Source: Luscinia megarhynchos
Taxonomy: Eukaryota; Chordata; Aves; Passeriformes; Turdidae
DNA: 64,000 nt
Reading direction: 5' to 3'
Assembly: GCA_034336665.1 (NCBI GenBank)
Contig: CM067566.1
Location: forward strand, 18,582,330-18,646,329
In this document: positions 1-11,802 of the stretch, in pieces
How positions within the stretch are numbered: position 1 is the first letter of the stretch
Layout: each line of letters opens with the position of its first letter
The notes under the pieces: model-generated
Database searches by the model: none
The model's input: the letters and a program-made list of their open reading frames with translations, nothing else
Told to the model about the DNA's origin: nothing
Position numbers and translations under genes: made by a program

Positions 1-1422
1 GTAGTTTACTTTTAACATTTGCAGTCTGCTTGAATTATAGCAGTGCTCAGAAAGAAGAGCTAAACTTTACTGACCATCAGAGCAATCCTCTGGTTCTCTA
101 GTTGTTCTCTTTGCAGTTAAAGTCTACAGTTTTACAAAACACTACAAATCAAAGGTTGAGTCAATGTCTTTCAGAACAAAGGGGGTCCCTGTTATGCTGA
201 TATTTCTTAGAATGAATTCCCCTCTTCAGATTCATAAATTTGAGTATATGCCACTTAAAAATTTAGGATTGAACATTAGGGAATGCAAAGCAGGCAGTGT
301 GAATAAAATATGCCAAGAAATAAAAAGGAATAACAGTGTAGATTGCAAGATATCATCCTGATAGAGAATGATAAAGTATGCACATTTCAGATGACAATGA
401 CACAAATAAAATGCAACATTTTACAGAAGTGAACCACAGCTCCTGACACAGCTCTGGCACTATCACACGACTGGTGATTATTCAAATGTCCCCATGATTA
501 ATTCAGTTTGTATTGATGCAAATAATCCTAGAGGAGACCTGTGAGAGCTAATGCATTTTGCCTCTGTGGCTTTCCATTGATAGCACAGAACAGCAAGGAG
601 GAAAGTAATTTTCATGATATTAATAATGCGATTGCAGAATCAGGTCATTTAAAAGAATGGTGCTGACTCAGCTGTAGTGGTGCAGGGTTGAACATGGAGA
701 TTAATCCTTGAGCATGCTACATAAAAATCCACTGCTGGATATCTCATTGCACTAAAGCGTATTTCCCCCTTTGTAGGAAATACTTAAAATGACAGCAGTT
801 GATTTGATGCCTTCCTTCCTGCTGTTAGGAATTCTTTTACAACATCAGAGCTCTTTCTGTTGAAGTATTTACCTTTACACGGTGAGAGGGGGCTTGCCTT
901 TCTCCCTCCTCCTTTCCAGAACTGGAAATTGGTTCCTTCTTTTATAATTCCCTGAAGGTCAGTGAAAGTCTGAGGGGATCATAACTGCTGTGCATGAATA
1001 GCTGTCTCAGCCAATGAATCTTATTAAAATCAGTGATGAGAGGGAGCAAACATTTCCTTTTCTTGAAAGGACATCTTCATAGATGTCACTGGAGGCAGGC
1101 TCTTGTCTGACTCTTGCTACCTTAGGTACTTCTAGTGGCAGACATCTGTGTTTTATTTTGTTTCTTTTTTTTTTCTATGACCAGGCCAATAAGCTCAGCA
1201 GATATGCTAAAAAGGTGATTCTTGCACAAGATCCTTAGAGAAAGGGAAAAAGACAAGAAAAAATACGTAGCCATTGCTTTTTTTTAGGTGCAAGTTACAA
1301 ATGCAGCCCATAAAAATTTTGTTCCCTACACTTAAAAATGCAAAATGGAAAAAATTTAAATAAAAAAATGCTTAAAAACAAGGCTCTATTTGTGGATTTT
1401 TTTCTTTTGTTTTATTTGTTTC

Positions 1423-1441
1423 TTTTTTTTTTTTTTTTTTT
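1423..1441. repeat. Poly(T) run, 19 bases
   Basis: Uninterrupted run of T preceded by a T-rich stretch from about 1396. No retroposed gene or SINE body is recognisable next to it, so I treat it as a simple repeat. Confidence 0.85.
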
Positions 1442-3742
1442 AATGTGGAGTCCTTGGGGGTAGGCTAAAAGGATTAGAGAACAATTTCTATACATTTGCA
1501 ATGTACTATTTCTGCAGTAGTGATATTTTTGCTTGCTTTGATGGGGAGCAGGAAAAGCCTGTTTTTCTCTTGTGGAACTACAAAATTAAAAATTAGCTGA
1601 AAGTTAAACATACTTTGTCTTTCTAATATTTCTAATATTGCATTTTTCCAAACTAATTTATATTTAAATAATATATTACTTCCAAAGTAAATAAGAAAAT
1701 ATATCACAATCTAGCAAAAAATTTTTCTGTGTTAAATGGGGTCAGTTCAAGATACTTGTAGTTTAAACTTGCTGGTGACCAGGGAAAAAATGAGAGGGCA
1801 GCATTAGTGAAGAATATTAGGAACATCATCTAATAATTAGAGACGTGAATAATTCTGAGATTCTGTAACAACACTGGAAGCCAGAGACTTATTTTCCTCC
1901 TTAGCATCTTGGGTGGTAAATAACTGGACTACTTTGGCCTCCCTGCTCCTGAAAGTAAAGCTCATATTTTCTTGTTGAGAGTTGTTTCCACATTTTGTGG
2001 TTTAAAATAGGTCAGATATGTGCCATTGCCTTTGGCTGTGTATTGAGTCATATCACATAGCTACAAACCCACTGTCTTCTCTGAGAAAGTTGCAGCTTGC
2101 TGTCTGGGAGTACAGGCTTGGGCTGGGGGAAGGACTGATTTTTACTGAGAGTACAGCACAGTAGTCCAGCTGCCACAAGGCTTTCCTCCACAAGTATCAT
2201 CTTAAGTTTCCTTTCCCAAAGTGCCAAGATGCTTTTTGGGTAGGGTTTGGATGGGGGATTGTGATAAAGCTTTTCATGCTGATTCAAATCATCTGACTGC
2301 TGTTACTCCTGCCAGGTTGGATTTGTACATTGGTGCATTGCCAAGCGTGGCCCCAGCTGCCCTGCTGATGCCCAGCCCATAACAACCCCAAATGCTCTCC
2401 ATTCAACTGCCCTGGCCTCTCCTGCCCCTTGGCATTCCCCCTCTGGGTGCAGTCTTGCCCCTCCTCTCTGTGCTGTGCTGCAGGGGTTTTTTGGGGCACT
2501 GCTCTGTGTCTTGCTGACTGGCTCCTGCAGCCTGAAAAAAAGTGAAATGCAAACCCTTGGAAAAGGCTTCTGCTCTCTGTCCCTGATGTCTGACAATAAT
2601 CATGGCCCTGCTGCCCTGAGGGCTGTCACAGGTCCCTGTGCAGCCAAGGGGAAAGGGAAGGCAAGAGCCTTGAGACTCCCTTGTCTTGTTTATGAAATGA
2701 AATTTACTCATGAATTGATCATAAATTTATGAAAAACGTACTTGAATGTCAAAATACTACTGTGTCAGTCTGTACCAGGCTTCAGCTGAACTAAATTTGG
2801 GTTCTGTACTATTGAATGCTGAGATGTGTGAAATCTGGCTGAGTATAGGACAGTTGTTATCATATTTGTCTGTGTTGAAGGACTGAAAATTGGTATATTG
2901 CCTCCAAGTTTGCACAGGTGGGAGAATGATGTGGAAGAGTGAGTCATATCAATTTGAAATAGGAATGAAGGCTAAAAAGGATTGGTTTAGTGTTTGTTTT
3001 TACCCTTGGTGTGACTCTGTTTTTAACCACTTTATTATCCTCTGTAGTTATTTTTTGCAAAGACATTTGCCAAGGATTAGTTTTTGTTTGGTTGCAAATA
3101 CTATATGGCAGCTGGAAGCCTTTTTATGAGGCTTTCAAAAGCTGAGAAACTGGTTGTCAATGTGTGAAAAGTTCTTTGCTGGTACTCTAAACTGCCTTTC
3201 ATTAGGATGTTGTATATTTAATGATTGCTAGCCCAATGGGGCATGCAGAATTTCCTGCTGTGGTCTTCTGTAAAAATTTATTGAAGAAAGACATTGGAAA
3301 ATGTTGCTGGTATGCAATGATGCATGGAAAACATTCGCATTTGTGTAAAAGTAATGGAAATCCTCTGAAACAGTTGCTAGATTAAAACTAAGCCAAACCC
3401 TTGGTGACTCTAGCTGAGTTATCTGTACACAGATATTGGCAGGTAGGGTAGGTATTAGGTTTTTATCACTGCCTTTAAGCAGCCTTTGTACATTGGTGTT
3501 TTTAGATCCAGGATTAAAATGTTTTTCTTTTGGGAGAGAAAAGTAAAATATTGTTTTCTCACTTGTTTGCATGCATGTGCAAAATTACAGAACAGCAACT
3601 AGAAATTGGACCATCCAACCTACAAATTCCATCTTTCAATGCTTAACATGAAATTTTGAGATGTGGTGCCTGTCATAAATCTTGTTGCAGATTCTCTCTG
3701 TTTCTAGCAATATGTTAATTTGTATTTTGTTAGGGTTTTTAG

Positions 3743-3763
3743 TTGTTGTTGTTATTGTTGTTG
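3743..3763 (+). repeat. Short (TTG)n microsatellite
   Basis: About seven TTG-type units with one A interruption. Simple-sequence DNA with no associated element seen. Confidence 0.75.
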
Positions 3764-4828
3764 CTGCCATTTTGGAATTGCATGGCTTTCAGAATGCAGA
3801 TGTCAAAACAACCAGTGAACTGGATGCATTGGATCAAAAAGGTCTGACTGAGGAAAATATGATGTAGCTCAGGCTAGAGTGGAGCTGACACAGTCCTGAA
3901 CTAAAGCTACTTAAGTAGTTTTCTGAAGTGAAAATGTTCAGGGATAAAAAGGCAATTTTTAGACCAGTGACTGGAAAGGAAGTGACTGACACAAGAGCTG
4001 TAAGAAGTAGATCCTATGTTGGTCTAAGTATTAGGTGGCATTCAAGGGGTACTTTGCAGGCCAGACTCTGCTGCTCTTGCTCTGAGCTAAACACTAGACT
4101 CTATACTGAAAATACATTCCACATTCTAATTTCCAACATTTCAGTGTGTTAATGAAACTGTGACTGTGGTTATTCTGCTGATGTGTTCACTTTAGATTTT
4201 AGTTGCAAATCCTAAAATTGCAAATATTTGATCCAAGACAAACAATAGTATAAAGAGAAGCATGTTTCTGGTAACTGATTTTTCATATATGGCTCCATCC
4301 TTTCAGGAGGGTCAGTCCTCTTCCAGACCAGCTGAAATTTGACCTGGAGTCATTACAAAGATCCATTGGGATTGTGTAGTTAACTGTGATATTATGCAAC
4401 CTGACAATACCTGGAAAAAGCTGAGCTAGATTATGAACAATTTAATGTATGGTATAGTGCATTGTTCAGTTGTGTAAGGTGATATGACTTCAATCAAAAT
4501 GATCCAGGGATGGGGGCCAAACCACAACCATATGGAATGTCAACAAGACACATGCAAGAGTTTTAGTTTAGACCTGAGGTGTACATTGAAGTAATTTCAG
4601 CCACAGTACATCATTCTCTGTGGGGAGGATGAATTCTCTGTGTGTTCTTGCATAATACCATCTGAAAGACCCTCTGTACTGTCCTGCCCAGCAGATGATG
4701 CAGCTTTGCAGTCTACAGCATTACAGCATGTTTTAACATAAATCCCAGTGACTGGGGAAGGTTTATTCAGAACACAGCCATGTTTCAATTGAGTAAATAC
4801 ATAAATTATTTATTGGTACTCTGTCAGT

Positions 4829-5178
4829 GGGCCACCAAGATGGACTGCAGGAATGTGCTCTTTGAGGGAGCTGGGCTTGTATGAAGTCACATAGAGACTA
4901 AGGAGTGATCTGGTAGATATTTATAACTACTTCAATATGAGGAGTTGTGGAAATGAGAGAACCAAAACTCCTCAGAAGGTACAGATGATGTATCAGAAGG
5001 CAATGACCATGATTTCTGCATGGGGAGGGTCAAGCCAACCCTGCTTCCCAGGAGTGCAGTGCAGCACCCAGCCAGGTGACTGGCTATCTTTGGGGAGTTT
5101 TCTATCGATGGCCTGATTCAGCTCTGCTGATATTCCTGCTTGGAGGGTGAGACTAGACTGGACAGCTCCAGTGGTTTA
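4829..5178 (+). mobile_element. Old CR1 LINE 3' fragment
   Basis: Plus-strand relic of the CR1 3' region. Seen in order: an 'accaagatgga' block, a 'gagggagctgggctt' block, a 'gatctg..atatttataa' block, and near the end 'ggagggtgagactagactgg', a diverged form of the CR1 end phrase around 'ttggactagatga'. CR1 is the dominant avian non-LTR retrotransposon; copies are typically truncated at the 5' end and lack target-site duplications. Only about 350 bp remain, with many substitutions, so both boundaries are approximate and the subfamily is not assigned. No open reading frame survives. Confidence 0.62.
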
Positions 5179-6435
5179 TTGCAAGCAACACTTCAGTGAT
5201 ATTGTTCTCAGTTTCCTTGATGGAATTTGAGCCCCTAAGAGCTTGAAGGTGTTTAAAGGCTGTGTCCATTCAATACTCCACCAAGCACAAGTTTCAGAAG
5301 AAAGCCTTCAGACACTCACTTTGGCTGTTCAGGCAAATAAGGTCTATTTCAGCAGAGATTTAAAAATAATCTTCTATAGGAACCACAGTGAGGGCTGCTG
5401 ATCAAATGGAAACTAAACTTTTTTGACCTTGGCTTCTCTAAAATAGGCACACAGCAGCATGTATATATTTATGCAGGGAAAAACAATCCTACCAGATCCT
5501 ACTTTGCATATGTAATTTGGTTACAGGGAAGAGAATGAGAGAACAAGCTGCTTGTGGCAAATATAAATAAATTAATTCATTACTGCATAGCACTTCTTGC
5601 TGTGACATTATAGGGTGTTTTCAAATCTTGTAGTATAAAGTCTTATTGTCTTGGTTTGACCAGATGGACTAATGATCTTTTGGGTCCTTTTATCTGTGTC
5701 TAATGGCACTTTAAAATATTTGGATTCAGCACTACACCAATTTTAAATACACCATTCAAAGGCACATAAAAGAGGGCTGGTTATTTTCCTGGCATTTTTT
5801 GGGTGTGATTAGTGCTGTATGAATGGAAAAAAGTGATTCTTGATAAGTCTTTGTGAAGGTGGTACTGATGTAGAAACTAAGTAGAGAGAAAAACCGCTTG
5901 CCCTGGATTCCACAATAAGTCAGGTGCTTCATTAATTCTGATGATAAAATGGATGTGAAATAATGCTTACACTGATCTGGAACAGCTGCTGAATATCTTT
6001 TAACAGAACTCAAGTAGGAATAATGTCAAACCAAAATAGCTCTATAAGTAATTAGGCACAAATTAATAAAACCACAAAAGGCAGAGGCATACTATGAACT
6101 CTGATTTAATCCCAAAGAGAAGAGAAAACTAAAAGGAGTTTAAATATTCTTCTTGTATGTGTACAATGACTTCTGCCTGGGAATTTAGACTCATCTCATC
6201 AATGCAAATGTTAAATATCTAAACAGGCAAGATCGAAGTGATTTCTGTGAGACAGCATGGGGAAAGCAGATGCTGCTGTTCTAATTATATGGACATCTTG
6301 TCACTGAGATTTGTCAGCTGGATGTGTTATTGATCCTTAATTGGTTTTGGGTTTATTTGTGATAGTGATGACCAGAGGACTCTTAATATTTTTTATAGTT
6401 ATCCAGCTGAAAATGTTGTCACCAGTTTATCAAAT
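5179..6435. other. Unassigned AT-rich DNA between two CR1 copies
   Basis: No gene or repeat recognised. The longest frame, about 85 codons on the minus strand at 5756-6013, has no family resemblance and a composition expected of AT-rich non-coding DNA. Confidence 0.55.
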
Positions 6436-7028
6436 TTCCAGCACACAGCTGGATAAACACTTCATGTAGTGGGTGGGCAACTGGCTCACAGGTCAGGAAC
6501 AGGCAAGGGAGGGGATTGTCCTGCCCTGCTCTGAGTTGGAGTGGCCTCACCTTGAGCCCTGTGTGCAGTTTTGGGTACCACAATGTAAGAAAGGTACTAG
6601 AGAGTGTCCAAAGGAGGGCAACAAAGGTGATGGAGGACATTGAGGTGAAGTGATGTGAGGAATGGCTGAGGTCACTTGGTCTGCTCAGCCTGGGGAAGAG
6701 GAGATTGAGGAGAAACCTCATTGCAGTGACATGAGGGGAAGAGGAGGGGCAGGCACTAATCTCTGTGGTGGGCAGTGACAGGACCCAAGGGAATGGGCTG
6801 AAACTGTGTCAGGGGAGGTTTAAGTTGGATATTAGGAAAAGGTTCTTCACCCAGAGGGTGGTTGGGCTCTGGAACAGGCTCCCCAGGGAAGTGGTCACAG
6901 CACCAAGCCTGGCAGGGGTCAGGAAGTGTTTGGACAATGCTCTCACGCACAGGGTGTGACTTTTGGGGATGGTGCTGTGCAGGGCTGGGTGTTGGATTTG
7001 AGGATCCTTATTCTGTGATTCTTTGATT
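6436..7028 (+). mobile_element. CR1 LINE, 5'-truncated, plus strand
   Basis: This copy covers the last part of ORF2 and the short 3' UTR. Diagnostic phrases are 'gtgtgcagttttgggtaccaca', 'ggaacaggctccccaggga' and the end 'attctgtgattctttgatt', a decayed form of the 8-bp terminal repeat typical of CR1 3' ends. The phrase before the tail is shortened relative to the copy at 60885-61440, so a small deletion near 7000 is likely. The two copies share the unusual 'ctccccagggaagtgg' variant and probably belong to one subfamily, which I associate with passerines. The 5' limit near 6436 is uncertain because homology fades there. Confidence 0.88.
6765..6959 (+). pseudogene. CR1 ORF2 C-terminal remnant
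   Basis: A 64-codon open stretch inside the CR1 copy at 6436-7028 encodes the conserved C-terminal tail of CR1 ORF2. Recognisable pieces are 'DRTQGNGLKL', 'QGRFKLDIRKRFFTQRV' and 'LWNRLPREVV', ending at the expected place just before the 3' UTR. Upstream frames are broken by stops and indels, and the reverse transcriptase and endonuclease domains are absent, so this is a dead fragment. The ATG that opens the frame is incidental. Confidence 0.8.
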
Positions 7029-10000
7029 TCCTTCAGTACAGTTTATTGGCAGGAAAGCTTTGCAGAAGAAATTAGCTTATCACAACATATCACAAAAGAC
7101 AGGTAGATCCCTATACATCAAGAGTAATATTTAAGCATTTGAGAAACAAGCTCTTTCATACCACTGCAGTGTTAAGATTATTAGTGAAGGAAAAGCAGAG
7201 CTCATTTGGAGTGTACATGGTTTTGTAAGGGAGAAAGAAGTCAGTGGCTCAAGTAAATGTCAGGTAGCTAAATGCTCAGGTAATTTCAGATTTTTTCATG
7301 TAATTCTTGACAGGATTTTAAGTAAATCACAGCTCTTTATCTTTGTGATTAAAAAAAAAAAGGAACAATCTCTCTTTTCTTTTCCTTCACTGTGCCACAG
7401 AGCACTGGTGATTTGTTCACTCCCAAGGAAAACATGAGCAGTTAGGATGGTGTACAATGCTATGTCTGTGTGTGGTTAAATAACTGCAGTTTCCAGCAAT
7501 ATCTGTTGCTGTAGCTGCTTAGTTTGATGCAGCCAGCTGTGACTCTAGGGAGGGTATCAGACCCTGGCACTCTCTTCCAAAGCTGAGAAGAGATCAATGC
7601 ACTCTTTAAGGTTTGTTTTCCTAAGTCCAAACAGAGCCATAGGACTCATCCTTTCTTGCTGAAGAAGGTCTGGGGCTTGGATGTTCTCTGTGGGGCTGAT
7701 GGCCCCTGGGCAGGGTCCAGCCTGCTGGGTTAGGCTGATGTTACTGCAAGTGTCCTGGTGGGAGCTGGTGCTGAAAGCTGGTCCCAGAGTGCTCCAGCCT
7801 CCCTGACAAGCTCTCCCTCCTCTGTCAGAGCTGTGCAGGCTGGAAGGCAAGACAGCACCAGTACAACTCCTAATGTTACATCAATCTAGGGTCTTACTGG
7901 ATTAACTCCTAATACACATTCCCAGAGACGCAGAATCCACTTCAGCCCCTAAAATTTGATGAAATGGACTGGAGGGAGATAATGAAGTGTTTTTACATGA
8001 ATAAAATCTGCCAGAATATTCTGCATGCTCAGCCCAGGCACTGCTGTGTTAGGCAGGGATGTTGCCTTAAACGTGCACTAGGCGGCACTTTAAGACTGCT
8101 TAAAGGAAGCAGAAAACTTAGCAACACTAATTCCACATCATCATGAGCAGAGTAAACAGTCTGGTGCAAAACAAAATATAAAAAAAACATAAGCAATTAA
8201 ATATGTATTTAGCAGCAAGTGTGATTCGATTTCTGTTTTTCCCGCAGCAACTGCACTTGCTGAAAGTGGACATGCAACTGAAAATTACATTCTTGTTCTA
8301 AACAGATTGTATCTTTGTCGTCTTGTTCTTCTAAATAAATGGACTTCACTTTTCAGCATCTAGCCAAACACAGGATCAGGTGCTTTATTTTTTCGTTAAT
8401 CAGCCTATGTCTCTACAGCTCTCTGTGATGGTAGGTTTGCAATTTTTTCGTTTCTTCATAGGAACTGCTGAAATGTCTGTTCTCCAACATTCTATTTTAT
8501 TTCCTTCAGCTGGTTTTATCTGACTTAAACCCATGTAAAGCTGAAGTTCTGTTCCAGGACAGCCCTCTAGGGTGTCTCCTGAGCATGAGAAACTGATTTT
8601 GTTGCCATTTTAATGTCCATTCCCCTGCCAGGGATATGTGTTGCCAAAGTGTTCGAATTTTGTAATGATTTATCTTGTTAAGCACATTAGAGTGACATAA
8701 AAATCATAACTCCTAATTCTAACAGAATTTTCTCCTTCTGAATAGTTTAGGGAAGCTTAGAAGTAATCAGATTATTTTGATAGGTACAGATAAGCTAACA
8801 GAAGCACAGCTTTGTGTAGATTACTTTCCACAAAATGACAGACCACCCTTTTGCTAAGAATTTGATTTTATAGTATCAATAAGATGTAAAAACTGTGAAA
8901 TGGTAGATAAGAGTGACCCATTCAGATCACAGCAACAAGAAAATGTACAGTATGTAGCTGAGATGAATTAATGTCATGCAAAAACAGTAGGTTTATACTG
9001 GTCAGCATATAAAATACCTAGGGAATGAATGCAAACCTTTTTTAGGGTTTCTTGGCTACATTGTCACTTTTTGCCTTTTTTTCCTGCCTCTACTATGCAT
9101 TTGACTGCAGTTCATTGCTTCTGATACTATTACTTTTGCTTCTTTTTAGAAATTGATTGAACTGCTCAGCATTAATGAATGCACAGTTAATTTTTTTTTG
9201 TCAGGAATTACTATTTTGTTGAAACCAAAACATTTTGTCGAAATAATGATTTAAAAACTTTCTCAGAAAGATGCCTGAGCATCAGTAATACTGACAAAGG
9301 GCTAAAAATATATTCTCCCAAGAACAGCTGACAGCCAGGCACTGAAGATGAGTGTTGCTTTTATTTTAGTACTTATGCTGTACAGAGGCCTCTACACAAC
9401 CCCTATATAATGGGTTGTGCTGCTGCACCTACCCCAAGTGCCATCCCAATCTGTTATGTAAAATTATTCTAAGAAAAGTCTGAGAAAGTCAGAAAACTAA
9501 TGCGAACAGAGAGCTCTGCAGGCACAACCCCAGGGCAGCTTTCGACTGTAGTATCTGCATAGTCAGATGTTTGCTCTGAGCCAGCTTCAGCCCGAAGCTT
9601 TCAGACTTGTTATTGTGCAGCTATGCCTGAAATAAAATGCCCTGCTCCTGATGTGGGCATCTGGGCATGGCACAGGCAGAGATGTGTGTGTGCTGATGGG
9701 GCTGCTGGGCTACACATGGGGCCACACTTACTGCTTCCTCCGAGCAGACAGGAGGCTTGCCTTTGTCTTTACAGTAAACAAGAAGAGAGTGTGACTGGAA
9801 ATCAATAGGTTGAGCTTAGCAGATGAGAAATGAGGTCTAATTGGTGATTAAACAACACGGTGGTTGAAACAATTAGGTGTCGATCCATTTACATCTCTCC
9901 TTTCTGGAGGGAAAGCTGGGTTGAAGAGCTTGAATTTCATGGCTCTTGCCACGTCCTGGGATCTCTCATGGCATTTGGGGCTTTGATTGCTTGGACTTAG

Positions 10001-11802
10001 GAGAGAGACAGGGACTGTTCAGACAGTTCAAGTAAGAAGGGATCCTGGAGGATGTCTGGTTGTCTGAAATTAATGTCTCACTCTTGCAGGCTCCCTGACC
10101 TCTGCTGTGACTGCTGCCTAGCCAGGTGAGACTGCTCTTCTGAAATACTGTGCTGGGAACCTTTGAACAAAGATGCAGATAGAGGTTTCTTAGGTGATGG
10201 TAAAAGTGGTATAAATTTACAAGATTGCTGCCTCTTTGTCAGCTTTATAATCTGCTCCTTTTCTTTGTCTGTCCATGAGGAATTATGAGTTAGAGAATGG
10301 CTTTCAGTAGTATTGAATAAGTATGTCTTGTGCCTGTATATGAAGTTAAATGTTCTATTTCAAATATAGCTATCAGTATTTTTCTAGAAGTGTTGGTCTC
10401 GCAGAGATTACCAATGGGTCTTGAGTAATTGTCCCCAGTAGGCCTCCCAGACTGCACTGAGATGCTGTGATTATGCTGACAGCAACGATTATATAGTTAG
10501 CTGAAAGCTAGTTTTGGTGTGTCTGAACAGGAGTGATGCAGGACATGGCAGTGCATATGTGCATGTATATCATATGACTGTACCATGCGGTGGAAGATTC
10601 ATGAACAGGTATCATGTTATACCTTTTTGTTATTGGTACTTCTTATTTTGCCTTGTTCTGTTTTGTTCTTAAAATTAACCTCGTTCATCCCACAGAATGG
10701 TTTGCTGTTCTATAAAGGACTTCTCTTATCACTGTTACCATCCTCTACAATGTGCTTGGTGACAGAAAAGAATCCATGGTAAAACAAACAATCTTCCAAC
10801 TAGAAATACCTCCTTTCAGCTTTCAGCTTCATTTTTGCTTGCTTTTTTCTTTTCCATAAAATGTCAAAAAATATAATGGTTATTTTCTGCTAAGAAGCTG
10901 AAGTGTGCCACTTTTTGATTTATTTTAGTGCTTGATATTGTAAAGGCATAGTAAAGTCATACTAGGCCCACAGACTTTTGGTTTTTTCGCCTAACACAGT
11001 CCATAAATTAACCCACAGGGCATTGACTGGAGACTTAAATTAAATTCCCTTCTTTGTTTAATTCAGAGCAGGAGAGCAAACCTCTAGCTCTGCTTTCCTT
11101 TGCAGGTGCCAGAGTCAACAGGATAGACTCAAGTGGTATTTTCTTTTTGTTTTTTTTTTTTGCCCTCTCCCCCTCTTTTCTGTTTCAAAACTGCAAAAAA
11201 AAAAATAAAAATCTGACAAATAGAAATATTTTGCAAACTATGCAAACTAGATAGCCATTTCTTTTCATCACTGATTTTAGAGAGTATGACAATATTTTTT
11301 CAGTTTTCCTAATTCTTTTGGTAGCAAATGCAGTCTTGTATAGAGTGGAGAAAGGATGCAAAAATATTACAAAAATATTCCAGCACAGAAAACTTTCCTG
11401 GGGAGTTTTCTCATCTCTGCTGTTATATTATGAACTCATAAAACTTTTTTTTTGGTGAAGTTTGAAATCCTCAGTGGAAAATTACTGTAAATCAGAGTAA
11501 TTCTTCCTGGGAGTTCTACTGCCAGCAAATATAGCTTTGAGTCCATAGCTAATTATAATGTCTCTGCTTAGGCTTTTTAACTAGAAGAATCTCCTCCATC
11601 AGCAGTTCCCAATGTTTCCAGTGCAGTGCAGCATACACGTGTTCCTACAGCACTCCAGGGCTTGTAGGTCATGATCCTTCTCTGTTATGGATGTGAATGC
11701 ATTCTTGTAGCTAAAACAGATGAGTGTTCCCATCAAGTGAACACAAGTCTACATGTAACACAGTGAAAGGTCCCTGCACTTTGGTTGTGTGTTTGGGAAG
11801 GT
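7029..11802. other. Unassigned non-coding DNA
   Basis: No gene is supported. Contents of note: a GC-rich patch at about 7540-7860 with an open minus-strand frame; a strong acceptor-like site at 8247 followed by a short frame and an AATAAA at 8334; a 36-bp block at 10090-10125 flanked by good acceptor and donor sequences; and a GC-richer segment at about 9500-9800. None shows a recognisable protein. The remainder is AT-rich. Confidence 0.55.

Larger units (their letters stand above)
1..4828. other. Unassigned non-coding DNA, left end
   Basis: No convincing gene or recognisable repeat. Open frames are short (under about 115 codons), overlap on both strands and have no family resemblance. Contents that can be named are a T19 run at 1423-1441, a short TTG microsatellite near 3743-3763, a GC-rich patch at about 2290-2680, and a small cluster of homeodomain/octamer-type motifs near 470-530. 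The rest is AT-rich and CpG-poor, as in avian introns or intergenic DNA. Confidence 0.6.

Noticed and set aside
10010..10100. Possible antisense CR1 tail ('agaagggatcctggaggatgtctgg')
   Set aside because: Only a loose resemblance to the CR1 end over about 30 bases, with no continuing match.
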